Below, in pieces: positions 18,680 to 28,010 of a DNA stretch of 64,000 nucleotides. Numbering within the stretch: the stretch's first letter is position 1; each line of letters opens with the position of its first letter. Below the pieces are notes generated by a model. That model did no database searches, was not told the DNA's origin, and was given only the letters and a program-made list of their open reading frames with translations. This stretch comes from Phycisphaerae bacterium (GTDB lineage Bacteria > Planctomycetota > Phycisphaerae > UBA1845 > CAIVHJ01): NCBI GenBank assembly GCA_022072405.1, contig JAJVHX010000001.1, forward strand, positions 1 through 64,000. Reading direction: 5' to 3'. A program made the translations under genes and the position numbers.

Positions 18680-19153
18680 GTGTCAGCGAATCGTATTTCA
18701 TTTCAGTGTGAATGTGGAGCGCGATTGCATGCTCCGCGCCACAAAGCCGGGGCCCGGGCCCAATGCCCGTCCTGCCGGACCCTGGTGCGCATTCCCGGCG
18801 AGCATGATGACCTGGTCAGTCTCAATACCTTGCGCGATTTAACCGACCAGGTCACCTGGCAGAATCGCTCCGGTTCACAATCGGCCACCAGCACCAGCGT
18901 GTTGCGACGATGTCGTCACTGTGACGGGTATATCGCCGCCGGCCAATCGATCTGCGAAGCCTGTGGCCTGCCGGCGGATACCAGCACGCTGCTGACCAAG
19001 CATGTCAGTGACAAGATCAAATTGGAAGAAAAACGCAAAACTTATGCCGTTAAGGCTCAGTCGCGGCAGCGGCGTCAGCGATCCAATGCCACCCGCCAGA
19101 ATAACAGCAGCAGCATCTGGAATGTGATTATCTCGCTGTTCAGCAGGAAGTAA
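18680..19153 (+). CDS. Small protein with two zinc ribbons
   Basis: GTG start at 18680 with AGGA nine bases upstream; 157 residues. The first ribbon is CECGARLHAP...CPSCRTLV (about 10-37), the second CRHCDGYIAAG...CEACGLP (about 78-98). A basic helical stretch (KIKLEEKRKTYAVKAQSRQR) and a short hydrophobic C-terminus (WNVIISLFSRK) follow, which may be a membrane-association element. This class is common in planctomycetes and uncharacterised. Seventeen bases separate it from the convergent murA. Confidence 0.7.
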   Translation: MSANRISFQCECGARLHAPRHKAGARAQCPSCRTLVRIPGEHDDLVSLNTLRDLTDQVTWQNRSGSQSATSTSVLRRCRHCDGYIAAGQSICEACGLPADTSTLLTKHVSDKIKLEEKRKTYAVKAQSRQRRQRSNATRQNNSSSIWNVIISLFSRK

Positions 19154-19170
19154 TCAACCGACACGACGAG

Positions 19171-20445
19171 CTAGGGGATCTGTTCATCAATACGCTGAAT
19201 ATCCGCGCCGATGGCGATCAGTCGTTTTTCAATCTGTTCATACCCGCGATCGATATGATAGACCCGGCTGACCCGGGTTTGGCCTTTGGCCACCAGTCCA
19301 GCCAGCACCAGGGCCGCCGAAGCCCGCAGATCTGAAGCCATGACGGGAGCGCCGATCAGCCGCTTCACCCCCTCGACGATGACCGTGCTGCCCTCCTTGC
19401 GCAGATGGGCGCCCATGCGGCCTAATTCGGCGACATGGAGAAAACGATCCGCAAATATTCTTTCGGTGATCACGCTGTTACCGTCGGCCAGGCAGAGCAG
19501 GGTCATCAACTGGGCTTGCAGGTCGGTGGGAAATCCCGGGTAGGGCAGGGTGGTGACTTCGACCGGTTCCAGTCGGCGGGCGCTCGAAACCACCACGCCG
19601 CCATTGTCCTTCTCCACGATCACGCCGATGTGGCGTAGTTTATCGATCACCGCCAGCAGATGTTCGGGCTTGCAGTTTTTCAAATGCAGCTCGCCATTGG
19701 TGATGGCGGAGGCGATCATGAAGGTGCCGGCTTCGATGCGATCGGGGATGACGGTGTATTCGCAGCCGCGTAATTCCTTCACGCCGTCAATGGTGATGCG
19801 CGGGGAGCCGTGGCCGGTGACCTGGGCTCCGCAGGCATTGAGAAAGTTGCCTAAATCAACCACTTCCGGTTCACAGGCGGCTGATTCGATCACGGTTCGT
19901 CCCTGGGCCAGTGCGGCGGCCATCATCACATTGGCGGTCCCGGTCACGGTTGAACCGAAAGGACCGCCTAAAAACAGCTCGGTCCCCAGTAGTTTCTTGG
20001 CTTTGAGGTGTACGTCACCGCTGAGCAGTTCGCTCTCCGCCCCCAATGCTTCCAGCCCCTGGACATGCAGATTGACCGGTCGATCACCAATCGCGCAGCC
20101 ACCCGGCAAGGCCACCTGTGCTTTTTTGCGTTTGGCTAACATCGGTCCCATGATGCAGACGCTGGCGCGCATCTGCCGCACCAGATCATACTCCGCGTGG
20201 CAATTCATTTCGTCGAGCACGGTCAGGTGCAGGTCACCGTTTTCCTGCCGTTGCACCTGCACCCCCAGCTTGGTGAGCAATTGACACATGGTATTCACAT
20301 CGCGCAGATCGGGCACATCCTTGAGGATGATTTCTCCCTCGACCATCAGTGTTGCCGCCAGTATCGGCAGGGCCGAGTTCTTGGCTCCGTTAACGGTGAT
20401 GGTGCCCTTGAGTCGATTACCACCATTGATCAGAAATGCATCCAT
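19171..20445 (-). CDS. murA: UDP-N-acetylglucosamine 1-carboxyvinyltransferase MurA
   Basis: First committed step of peptidoglycan synthesis: transfers enolpyruvate from PEP to UDP-GlcNAc. At 424 residues it is full length. Lys22 in NGAKNSALP and the catalytic Cys117 in LPGGCAIGDRPVNLH (fosfomycin-sensitive Cys form) are present, as is the C-terminal domain with IDRGYEQIEKRL. GAGG before ATG 20445 is a good ribosome-binding site. It follows prmC by 35 bases on the same strand, so the two are likely co-transcribed. Its presence supports a peptidoglycan wall in this organism. Confidence 0.97.
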   Translation of the reverse strand: MDAFLINGGNRLKGTITVNGAKNSALPILAATLMVEGEIILKDVPDLRDVNTMCQLLTKLGVQVQRQENGDLHLTVLDEMNCHAEYDLVRQMRASVCIMGPMLAKRKKAQVALPGGCAIGDRPVNLHVQGLEALGAESELLSGDVHLKAKKLLGTELFLGGPFGSTVTGTANVMMAAALAQGRTVIESAACEPEVVDLGNFLNACGAQVTGHGSPRITIDGVKELRGCEYTVIPDRIEAGTFMIASAITNGELHLKNCKPEHLLAVIDKLRHIGVIVEKDNGGVVVSSARRLEPVEVTTLPYPGFPTDLQAQLMTLLCLADGNSVITERIFADRFLHVAELGRMGAHLRKEGSTVIVEGVKRLIGAPVMASDLRASAALVLAGLVAKGQTRVSRVYHIDRGYEQIEKRLIAIGADIQRIDEQIP

Positions 20446-20480
20446 GAAAGCTTACCTCAATCCCGGCTGACAAATTATCG

Positions 20481-21365
20481 TTAACTGTTCTGTGCGAACT
20501 GCACGACGCGCCAATGACCTTCCCGGTGGTCACGCCACGATTGCACATGGCGAAATGCTCCATCCTGTTGAAAGATGGCGATGACCGCTTCCTGCTGCCC
20601 GGCCCCGATCTCCACGAACACCGCACCATTCGGATGGAGGCAGGCCGGTGCTTGCTGAGCGATCAGGTGATAATAATCCAAGCCCTCGCCGCCGCCACAC
20701 AGGGCTACAGCGGGTTCATACTCACGCACGGTACGGGGCAACTGCTCATAATCCACCCGGCTCACATAGGGTGGGTTACTCACGATGATATCGTACTGCA
20801 CTTGCGGAGCGGCGGCCGCCAACTGATCCTGCAACTGGACCTGGAATCGCTCGGTCAGTTGCAACCGCCGGGCATTGAGTGTGGCGATGGCAGCCGCTTC
20901 ACTGGAGACCTCCACCCCGATCACCATTGCCTGGGGCAGGTGCTTGGCGAGGGCGAGTCCGATGCAGCCGCTGCCGGTTCCGAAATCCATAATCGATAGC
21001 GACGCCGTCTCCCGCGTTCGCGTGTAAGCCAGTACCTGATCAACCAGCGTTTCCGTTTCCGGCCGGGGAATCAGCACCGCCGGTGAAACCGCGAATTCCA
21101 GCGAATAAAACTCTTTTACTCCCAGTAAATAGGCAATCGGGTAATGATCCGCTGCTTTTTTCACCGCTTCGCGAAACTGGCTGAGCAGCGGTTCGACCAG
21201 CGGCTGATCAAAACGGGTGTAGAGTTGAATGCGCGGACACTTCAGCACGTTGGCCAGCAGCAACTCCGCCGCCAAGCGCGGAGCCTCCACCTGTCGGGCT
21301 GTAAAAAACTGCCGCGTCCAGTCCAGTAGTCGTTGGATCGTCCAGGGTGCTTCAGTGTTGGTCAT
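20481..21365 (-). CDS. prmC: Release factor glutamine methyltransferase PrmC (HemK)
   Basis: Methylates the GGQ glutamine of release factors 1 and 2 with S-adenosylmethionine. The 294-residue protein has the N-terminal helical domain, then LIPRPETETLVD (about 96-107), the SAM-binding loop DFGTGSGCIGLALA (127-140) and the catalytic NPPY motif in IVSNPPYVSR (about 195-204). First gene of a prmC-murA pair. prfA is not beside it in this window. Confidence 0.95.
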   Translation of the reverse strand: MTNTEAPWTIQRLLDWTRQFFTARQVEAPRLAAELLLANVLKCPRIQLYTRFDQPLVEPLLSQFREAVKKAADHYPIAYLLGVKEFYSLEFAVSPAVLIPRPETETLVDQVLAYTRTRETASLSIMDFGTGSGCIGLALAKHLPQAMVIGVEVSSEAAAIATLNARRLQLTERFQVQLQDQLAAAAPQVQYDIIVSNPPYVSRVDYEQLPRTVREYEPAVALCGGGEGLDYYHLIAQQAPACLHPNGAVFVEIGAGQQEAVIAIFQQDGAFRHVQSWRDHREGHWRVVQFAQNS

Positions 21366-21556
21366 GGGTGTGGTGGTTGATGAGTTCAGCTTGGGCCCTC
21401 CGTGGCTTACCTGGATGATAACATTTTCGGCGAATCCTGCCAGTATTGTACCATCCCCAGCCGTACCCTATAATCTGGTTCTGCACACCCGTAAAGCCGT
21501 TCCACATGGCCATATGATCGAGAAATGCGGTTCTACGACCGGTCTGATATGAATCG

Positions 21557-22744
21557 ATGATCGACCTTTACCGTCCGCAAGATGGGAGACCTGCCCGTAT
21601 GCTCGAATATGTTCATGCCGAGGATCGGGATCTGGTGTTGGGTGCCCGGGACTTTGCCCGCGAAGTGCTGCTGGAAGTGGATCGCCGCTGCGACCGTGAA
21701 GAAAGCTCGATCTGTCAGCAGGTGTTACCGAAGCTGGCCGAAATGGGCTTTATGAATCTGCTGCTGCCGACGGTGCTCGGCGGGCTGGGCTGCAGCTACC
21801 TCACCTACGCCGCCATTATTCATGAAATATCATATGCCTCGCCCTCTGCCGCCGTCACCCTTTGTGTGCATAACATGGTCGGTCTGATGTTGCACCGTTT
21901 CGCCACTCCGCGCGTCCGCGAGGAATTATTGCCCTATTGGGGCCGAGCCGAGAATCTGGGTTGCTTCGCCATCAGCGAAGCGGGGGCCGGTTCCGATCCC
22001 GGAGCCAGTACCACTACTGCCGAGCTCAGAAATCAGCAATGGGTCATCAATGGTTCGAAGATGTGGATTACCAACGGCATTACGGGCCGCTGGTTTGTCA
22101 CGCTGTGTCAGACCCGCCAGTTAAGTGACAAAAAAGGATTGTGCATGATCCTGGTGGATGGTCAGCAGTCCGGTTTTGATCGATTGAAGATTTCCGGAAA
22201 GATGGGCATCCGCGGCAGCGAAACCGTCAGCTTGCACCTCTCCAATGTGATCGCGCCGGAAGATCATCTGCTGGATGAACCGGGCACCGGATTGAAAGTG
22301 GGTCTGCTGGCGCTGAATGGCGGGCGGATTGGCATCGCGGCGCAAGCCACCGGCATCGCCACCGCCGCCCTGGATGATATGAATACCTATTCGCAGCAAC
22401 GGATGCAGTTTGGCCAGCCGTTAAATCAGTTTCAGGCGGTGCAGAATCTGTTAGCGGACAGCATGGTTGAACTAGCGGCTGCCCAGGGGCTGATTGCCCG
22501 GGCCGCCGAACTGCATGATCGTGGTGAACTCTTCACCAAGGAAGCCGCGATGGCCAAACTCTACGCCAGTGAAATGGCCAGTCGCGTCACCGATCGCGCC
22601 GTACAGATTCACGGCGGCAGCGGCTATGTGAATGATTATCGGGCCGAGCAGTTGTATCGCGATGCCCGCGTGACCCGCATTTATGAAGGCGCCAGTGAAA
22701 TCATGCGGCTGGTCATCGCCCGCGAACTGATGAAACGAACCTAG
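21557..22744 (+). CDS. Acyl-CoA dehydrogenase (copy 1)
   Basis: FAD-dependent alpha,beta-dehydrogenation of an acyl-CoA. The product has 395 residues. FAD and substrate signatures are CFAISEAGAGSDPGAS (about 136-151), KMWITNG (about 176-182), MGIRGSETVSLHL and QIHGGSGYVNDYRAEQLYRD; the catalytic base is the Glu of IYEGASEIMRLVIAREL near the C-terminus, the usual place. It shares about the same plan as the two dehydrogenases downstream but they are clearly diverged, so chain-length or branch preference probably differs. Divergent from prmC across a 191-base promoter-bearing gap. Confidence 0.92.
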   Translation: MIDLYRPQDGRPARMLEYVHAEDRDLVLGARDFAREVLLEVDRRCDREESSICQQVLPKLAEMGFMNLLLPTVLGGLGCSYLTYAAIIHEISYASPSAAVTLCVHNMVGLMLHRFATPRVREELLPYWGRAENLGCFAISEAGAGSDPGASTTTAELRNQQWVINGSKMWITNGITGRWFVTLCQTRQLSDKKGLCMILVDGQQSGFDRLKISGKMGIRGSETVSLHLSNVIAPEDHLLDEPGTGLKVGLLALNGGRIGIAAQATGIATAALDDMNTYSQQRMQFGQPLNQFQAVQNLLADSMVELAAAQGLIARAAELHDRGELFTKEAAMAKLYASEMASRVTDRAVQIHGGSGYVNDYRAEQLYRDARVTRIYEGASEIMRLVIARELMKRT

Positions 22745-22772
22745 AGCTGGTTTCAAAATTGTGTCAATGGGC

Positions 22773-22861
22773 GGTACGGGTAAAGTTTCACCGAGCCGCG
22801 ACCGTCAGGGAGCGGTCTTCATGGTTTTGAGATTGAATAAGATTCAAACTTTACCAGTACC
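22773..22861. repeat. Dispersed palindromic repeat, family A (copy 2), followed by half a family B element
   Basis: The arms GGTACGGGTAAAGTTT and AAACTTTACCAGTACC pair along 16 bp with one mismatch. Inside is CACCGAGCCGCGACCGTCAG then GGAGCGGTCTTC. Right after, at 22879-22900, CCAAAGCCCGCGGCTCATTG is half of a family B repeat. Together they fill most of the 320-base gap between the first two acyl-CoA dehydrogenases. Confidence 0.75.
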
Positions 22862-23067
22862 CAATGGGCGGCGTGCTAGCCAAAGCCCGCGGCTCATTGA
22901 ATGACGAAACCGGTTCTGGTCAGTGTGAGTCATTGAAAATATGAACAGCACAACACCACCTGATGCTGGATTGACGCCGGTTGGAAATGCCCCTCCTTCC
23001 GGTATTCGTGGGTTGTGTTTGTATGGGCGGTTCTGTTTTTACTTTTATTTTTTGTGATGAGGCTTAT

Positions 23068-24219
23068 ATGAATTTTGATCTGGATCCGGAACTGGTGGCG
23101 TTGCGGGAAGTGGCCCGCAAATTTGCCAACGAGGTGATCAAGCCGAACGCCCGGAAATGGGATGAGCAGAGTGATATTCCCCCGGAGGTTTATCGCCAAC
23201 TGGGTGAGCTGGGCTTTATGGGGCTGTTGATTCCTGCCGATCTGGGGGGTTCAGAGCTGGGTTACCGCGGAGCCACCACGATCATCGAGGAAACAGCCCG
23301 CCATTGCGGCGGTACGGCGTTGATGCTCTGTGCCCATAACGGGCTGTGTTGCGGCCATATTATGATCGGCGGCAGTGATGAGCAGAAACGTCGTTATCTG
23401 CCCCGGCTGGCCAGCGGTGAATGGATCGGTGCCTGGGGACTCACCGAAGCCAAGTGCGGATCCGACGCCGTGGCCATGGAGACGATGGCCCGGCTGGACG
23501 GCAACGAATGGGTGATTAATGGCAATAAGATGTTCATCACCAACGGCGGCAAGGCGGATGTCTTTGTGATTATGGCCGTCACCGAGCCGACCGGCGCCGT
23601 GGCCAAAAATCGCATCAGCGCTTTTATTGTCGAACGCGGCACCAAGGGGCTGATCATCGGTGCCAAGGAAGATAAACTCGGTGTGCGGGCCAGTAACACC
23701 GTCGCGCTGACTTTCGATGAGATGCGCATTCCGAAAGAAAACATGTGTGGTGAACAGGGGCAGGGTTATAAGCATGCCTTGATGGTATTGGAGCGTGGTC
23801 GGATCAGCATCGGGGCGCTGGCCGTCGGCCTGGGGCGCGGGGCGGTGGAGGAAGCCTTAACCTACGCGCAGCAGCGCGTTACTTTCGGCAAACCACTCAT
23901 CGAACATCAGGCGATCTCATTCATGCTGGCGGATATGGCGACGCGTGTCGAAGGGGCCCGGTTGATGGTGCGCAAGGCGGCGTGGTTGCAGGATACGGTC
24001 GGCCAGTCCCGGCTCGAAGCCTGCATCGCCAAACTCCAGGCCAGCGAAATCGCTACGCAGGTGGGGCTGGACGCGATTCAGATTCTGGGCGGTTATGGTT
24101 ACATCAAGGAATTTCCGGTCGAACGGTATATGCGCGATGCCAAGCTCATGGAGATCGGCGAGGGATCATCGCAGGTACAGCGCATGCTCATCGCCCGATC
24201 ATTACTCGAAGCAAATTAA
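23068..24219 (+). CDS. Acyl-CoA dehydrogenase (copy 2, short/branched-chain type)
   Basis: The start ATG 23068 has GAGG six bases upstream and gives MNFDLDPELVALREVARKFA, the normal N-terminus; the upstream in-frame extension is hydrophobic and not family-like. The 383-residue product carries WGLTEAKCGSDA (about 123-134, Lys-Cys instead of the more usual Pro-Gly/Ala-Gly), NKMFITNGG, DKLGVRASNTV, and the catalytic Glu in MEIGEGSSQVQRMLIAR. Aligns best by eye with butyryl- and methylbutyryl-type dehydrogenases. Confidence 0.92.
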   Translation: MNFDLDPELVALREVARKFANEVIKPNARKWDEQSDIPPEVYRQLGELGFMGLLIPADLGGSELGYRGATTIIEETARHCGGTALMLCAHNGLCCGHIMIGGSDEQKRRYLPRLASGEWIGAWGLTEAKCGSDAVAMETMARLDGNEWVINGNKMFITNGGKADVFVIMAVTEPTGAVAKNRISAFIVERGTKGLIIGAKEDKLGVRASNTVALTFDEMRIPKENMCGEQGQGYKHALMVLERGRISIGALAVGLGRGAVEEALTYAQQRVTFGKPLIEHQAISFMLADMATRVEGARLMVRKAAWLQDTVGQSRLEACIAKLQASEIATQVGLDAIQILGGYGYIKEFPVERYMRDAKLMEIGEGSSQVQRMLIARSLLEAN

Positions 24220-24336
24220 ACCACGGAAATACGGAAACACGGAAAATAATGAAATCTGAAAAACAGGATTAATCGATTAATTGGTTTCTTTCTATTATTT
24301 AACATAGCTTTCAGTGTCTCCGTTCCTCTGTGGTGC
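24219..24336. repeat. Intergenic inverted repeat of the CCACGGA/TCTGTGG type (family C)
   Basis: The left arm CCACGGAAATACGGAAACAC (24221) is the approximate complement of the right arm GTGTCTCCGTTCCTCTGTGG (24314). The roughly 65 bases between are AT-rich. Large hairpin elements with this wording are widespread intergenic repeats in environmental bacterial genomes. It may separate or stabilise the two dehydrogenase messages. Confidence 0.65.
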
Positions 24337-24358
24337 ATATGAATAAAGGTGGATAAAC

Positions 24359-25522
24359 ATGGATTTTTCATTGACTGAAGATCATCAGATGTTGCAGCAG
24401 CAGTTGCACGAATTTGCCGACGAGGTGGTGGCTCCGGGGGCAGCCCGGCGCGATCACGAACACAAATTTGAACCGGAGCTGATCCAGAAAGTGGCCGAGA
24501 TGGGCCTGTTCGGCAGCTATGTACCCGAAACCTACGGCGGGGCGGGTATGGATGTGAACAGCTATGTGTTGATTATCGAGGAGCTGTCGCGGGCCTGTGC
24601 TGCTACCGGTGTGCTGGTGTCGGCCCACATGTCGCTCTGCACCGATCCGATCCTGCGCTTCGGCACCGAAGCCCAGAAGCAGAAATATCTGCCGAAACTG
24701 GCCGGCGGCGAGATGATCGGCTGTCTGTCGCTGACCGAACCGGGCAGCGGGAGCGACGCGGGTTCCGCGACCTGTACGGCTGAACTCAAGAGTGACGGTT
24801 GGCATATTAACGGGCGCAAGTGTTTTGTCACCAACGGTGGCGAAGCGGGCGTGATGGTCCTGATCGCCGTCACCGACATGCCGGCCAGGAAAAATCGCCA
24901 AAGCGCTTTCATCGTCGAGAAACCCTGGCCCGGCCTGAGTATCGGCAAGTTTGAGGAAAAGCTTGGTATCCGTGCTTCCAGCACGGCGGAGTTTGTCTTC
25001 GAAGATTGCGTCATCCCGAAAGAAAACCTGCTCGGCGAATTGGGCAAGGGTTTGAATGTGGCGCTGGCTACTCTGGACGGCGGGCGGATCGGCATTGCTT
25101 CGCAGGCGCTGGGTATCGCTGAAGCCTGCCTGGAAGAGTCGGTGCGTTATTCCAAACAGCGGGTGCAGTTCAGCCAATCGATCAGCAATTTCCAAGCCAT
25201 TCAATGGAAACTGGCGGATATGAAGGTGGGCATTGAGATCGCCCGGAACCTGATCCATCAGGCCGCCTGGCTGAAGCAGCAGAAGCGTTCATATACGACC
25301 GAGGCCGCAATGGCCAAGCTCTTCGCCAGCGAAATGTGCAGCAAAGCCGCCAATCATGCCGTGCAGGTTTTCGGCGGTTATGGTTATTGCAATGATTATC
25401 CGGTGGAACGGTTATTACGCGATGCCAAGATCACCGAGATTTACGAAGGAACCAGCGAAATTCACCGACTGGTGATCGGCCGCAACCTCCAGACCAATCC
25501 GGATTGGGTGACGAATCATTGA
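24359..25522 (+). CDS. Acyl-CoA dehydrogenase (copy 3, butyryl-CoA dehydrogenase type)
   Basis: AAGGTGG before ATG 24359. The 387-residue product reads MDFSLTEDHQMLQQQLHEFA, CLSLTEPGSGSDAGS (about 120-134), RKCFVTNGG, EKLGIRASSTAEFVFEDC, and IYEGTSEIHRLVIGR with the catalytic Glu. This is the canonical short-chain dehydrogenase wording. With the thiolase (26819) and the 3-hydroxyacyl-CoA dehydrogenase (28465) it supplies three of the four beta-oxidation or butyrate steps; no enoyl-CoA hydratase or electron-transfer flavoprotein is in the window. Confidence 0.94.
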   Translation: MDFSLTEDHQMLQQQLHEFADEVVAPGAARRDHEHKFEPELIQKVAEMGLFGSYVPETYGGAGMDVNSYVLIIEELSRACAATGVLVSAHMSLCTDPILRFGTEAQKQKYLPKLAGGEMIGCLSLTEPGSGSDAGSATCTAELKSDGWHINGRKCFVTNGGEAGVMVLIAVTDMPARKNRQSAFIVEKPWPGLSIGKFEEKLGIRASSTAEFVFEDCVIPKENLLGELGKGLNVALATLDGGRIGIASQALGIAEACLEESVRYSKQRVQFSQSISNFQAIQWKLADMKVGIEIARNLIHQAAWLKQQKRSYTTEAAMAKLFASEMCSKAANHAVQVFGGYGYCNDYPVERLLRDAKITEIYEGTSEIHRLVIGRNLQTNPDWVTNH

Positions 25523-25541
25523 GGAGTCCCGCTTGGGATGT

Positions 25542-25997
25542 TGATTTTATTTTGTGGATCGCCAGCCGTCCCATACGGGACTAAGATCGCAAGAGGCGTC
25601 CGGAACCCGGCAGTGAACTGCCGGGCTATTTTCGGTTGTTCCTTCGGGACATCAGCGGCGGGCGGCAAAAATGTTACCTGCGATTCGAGTCCTCGGAAAA
25701 CAGTGAGCGCCCAAAGCGGAAAACGTACCATCAATTGTTGAGTTCCGTCAGAACGGTTGAGTTGAAGAAACAGAAATGCAAAGTCCCGTTAGGGACGACT
25801 GAGAATAGCCCAGCAATTCATTGCTGGGCTTGAGGAAGCAGAAACCAGAAGTCCCGTTAGGGACGACTGATTTTAGTTTGTGGAGCGTCAGCCGTCCCAT
25901 ACGGGACTAATCGCGTGTGGCGCTTGTAACCCAGCAGTGAACTGCCGGGCTATTATCGGTTGTCCCTTCGGGACACCAGCCGTAGGCGGCAAACATG
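25542..25997. repeat. Composite repeat block (family D): two 130-bp direct repeats around GTCCCGTTAGGGAC units
   Basis: Two units of about 130 bases (25542-25673 and 25868-25997) run in the same direction. Each has GCCAGCCGTCCCATACGGGA or a close variant, then GGCAGTGAACTGCCGGGCTA with a palindromic core, then TTCGGGACA and GGCGGCAAAAATG or GGCGGCAAACATG. Between them the 20-mer GTCCCGTTAGGGACGACTGA occurs twice (25783, 25851) with CCCAGCAATTCATTGCTGGG between. All sub-elements are small hairpins. No gene is present in the 525-base gap; short open frames here are translated repeat. Confidence 0.75.
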
Positions 25998-26047
25998 ACA
26001 CCCGTTATCCGACGATGTCGCATATAAAAGGTTAGAAAATATCAGCG

Positions 26048-26779
26048 ATGATTACCTCATTCCCTTCAAATATTCATGACCAGTTAAAGTATTACATTTA
26101 TCTTTATATTGATCCGCAAGATAATTCAATTTTTTATGTTGGCTTGGGACAGAAGAATCGAGTGTTCGCTCATTTGCATGATGATTCTGAATCCCAGAAA
26201 GTAAAGCGTATTAAAGCGATTCAAGATGCTGGACATGAGCCGATAATTCATATTCTTGTACATGGGCTTGAAGAATATCCGGCGAAAAAGATAGAAGCAT
26301 CGATCATTGATCTGCTTGATCGAGGTTTAACAAACGAGATCAAAGGTTACGAATCCCGTGAGTTTGGCCGGATGGATGTTGAACAAATCCTGGCTCAGTA
26401 TGCCGCACAGCCGGCCAAGATACTTGAGCAACATGCGGTGATATTGATTAAAATCAATCGCTCTTTCCGACAGCGTATGTCAGCAGTTGAATTATACGAT
26501 GCCACACGCTGTTGTTGGAAAATAAACCCACAGCGCCATCAACCGAAATATGCATTTGCTGTCTATCATTCTGTTGTTCAAGAGGTGTATGAAATTGTTC
26601 AATGGGTACGTGGAGGGCAAACATTTAATACTCTTGTACAAATTCCTCTCGATTCTGATAGATGGGAATTCGTTGGGCGTATCGCGCCAGAACCGTTACG
26701 CAAGCGATATCGTTACAAAAATGTATCGGAATACGTTGATAACCTTGGGCAAAATCCAATAACATACGTCAACTGTTAA
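26048..26779 (+). CDS. GIY-YIG (LEM-3-like) nuclease-domain protein
   Basis: The product has 243 residues and is AT-rich compared with its neighbours. Residues about 14-95 form a GIY-YIG core of the LEM-3/COG3680 type: YYIYLYIDPQDNSIFYVGLG (the YIY...YVG pair), RVFAHLHDD, KRIKAIQDAGHEP, and a conserved acidic KIEASIIDLL near 92. The C-terminal half (about 130-240, YDATRCCWKI..., FAVYHSVVQEVYEIVQW..., WEFVGRIAPEPLRKRY) resembles the unnamed partner domain found with this nuclease. Probably a DNA endonuclease of defence or repair; the target is unknown. It lies between repeat block D and the thiolase operon, as expected for an inserted accessory gene. Confidence 0.75.
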   Translation: MITSFPSNIHDQLKYYIYLYIDPQDNSIFYVGLGQKNRVFAHLHDDSESQKVKRIKAIQDAGHEPIIHILVHGLEEYPAKKIEASIIDLLDRGLTNEIKGYESREFGRMDVEQILAQYAAQPAKILEQHAVILIKINRSFRQRMSAVELYDATRCCWKINPQRHQPKYAFAVYHSVVQEVYEIVQWVRGGQTFNTLVQIPLDSDRWEFVGRIAPEPLRKRYRYKNVSEYVDNLGQNPITYVNC

Positions 26780-26818
26780 TAAGATGGTGGGTAAACCCAT
26801 CTACGGAGGAGTGAGGCG

Positions 26819-27991
26819 ATGGAAAAAAGTGTGATCGTGGCGGCGAGGCGGACACCGGTGGGGCGATATCTGGGCGGGTTGTCGAAGATACCCGCGGTGG
26901 AGCTGGGTGCGAAGGCGGCGCGGGCGTGTCTCGACGAACTGGGCATCAAGGACAGCGGTGTGGATGAGGTGTTTGTCGGCTGCGTGGTGCAGGGCGGACT
27001 CGGCCAGAACCCGGCCCGGCAGGTAGCGCTAAAGGCCGGTCTGGGAGATTACATCACGGCGGAGACCTTCAACAAGGTTTGCGGCAGCGGACTCGAAGCG
27101 GTGATACAAGCCGACCGGGCCATCCGCTGCGGCGATGTGCAGGTGGCGGTCGCCGGTGGAATCGAGAACATGTCGATGGCGCCCTACTATGTCTATAACG
27201 TGCGTGACGGGCTGAAATTCGGGGACGCCAAGTTTGTAGACGGGATGCAATATGACGGCCTGACTTGCGCTTTCGAAAAGGTGGCCATGGGTGTTCACGC
27301 CGAGCATACCGCCGAAAAGCATGGCATCAGCCGGCAGATGCAGGACGAGTTCGCCGTTGATAGCCACAGGAAAGCCTCCGCCGCCGACAAAGCGGGCCTG
27401 TTCACCAAAGAAATCGTACCCATCGATGCCGGCAAGAAAATCGGCGTGATCTCGAAAGACGAAACGATCCGTCATGACGCATCGATCGAGTCGGTGGCCA
27501 AGCTGCCGACGGTGTTCAAAAAGGAGGGCACGGTAACCGCCGCCAACGCCTCAGCCCTATCCGACGGCGCTGCGATGGTGGTGGTGGCTGCCGAATCGAC
27601 CGCCAAAAAGAAAGGCTGGAAAATTCTGGGCGAGATCGTCGCCACCGCCACCGCCGGTGTGGCACCGAAGGAACTCTTCGACGCTCCGATCTACGCCGTT
27701 CGCCAGGTGGTCGAAAAGGCCGGATTGAAACTGGAACAGATCGATCTGTTTGAACTGAACGAAGCGTTCGCTTCGCAGAGTCTGGCGGATATCAAGGCGC
27801 TGGAAATCCCGATGGAGAAGGTCAACGTGAACGGCGGAGCGATTGCGCTCGGCCACCCGATCGGTTCCAGCGGCGCCCGGGTGTTCGTCAGCATGATCCA
27901 CGCGATGGAACAACGTCAAGCCAAATACGGCGTCGCCTGTTTGTGCCTCGGTGGCGGCAATGCGGTGGCGATGTGTATTAAGAGAGCTTAG
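26819..27991 (+). CDS. Acetyl-CoA acetyltransferase (thiolase)
   Basis: Condenses two acetyl-CoA or cleaves 3-ketoacyl-CoA. At 390 residues it is full length. The nucleophile is Cys88 (NKVCGSGLEA), His346 lies in NGGAIALGHPIGSSG and the second active-site Cys in CLCLGGGNA (Cys376). GGAGGAG eleven bases before ATG 26819 is a strong ribosome-binding site. It begins the segment thiolase, hicA, hicB, 3-hydroxyacyl-CoA dehydrogenase; the dehydrogenase lies 470 bases downstream with the toxin-antitoxin pair wedged between. Confidence 0.96.
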   Translation: MEKSVIVAARRTPVGRYLGGLSKIPAVELGAKAARACLDELGIKDSGVDEVFVGCVVQGGLGQNPARQVALKAGLGDYITAETFNKVCGSGLEAVIQADRAIRCGDVQVAVAGGIENMSMAPYYVYNVRDGLKFGDAKFVDGMQYDGLTCAFEKVAMGVHAEHTAEKHGISRQMQDEFAVDSHRKASAADKAGLFTKEIVPIDAGKKIGVISKDETIRHDASIESVAKLPTVFKKEGTVTAANASALSDGAAMVVVAAESTAKKKGWKILGEIVATATAGVAPKELFDAPIYAVRQVVEKAGLKLEQIDLFELNEAFASQSLADIKALEIPMEKVNVNGGAIALGHPIGSSGARVFVSMIHAMEQRQAKYGVACLCLGGGNAVAMCIKRA

Positions 27992-28010
27992 CACCCGGAG
28001 CTAATCACCA

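Noticed and set aside
24368-25258. Minus-strand frame opposite the third acyl-CoA dehydrogenase
   Set aside because: His/Gln-rich antisense of a conserved enzyme.
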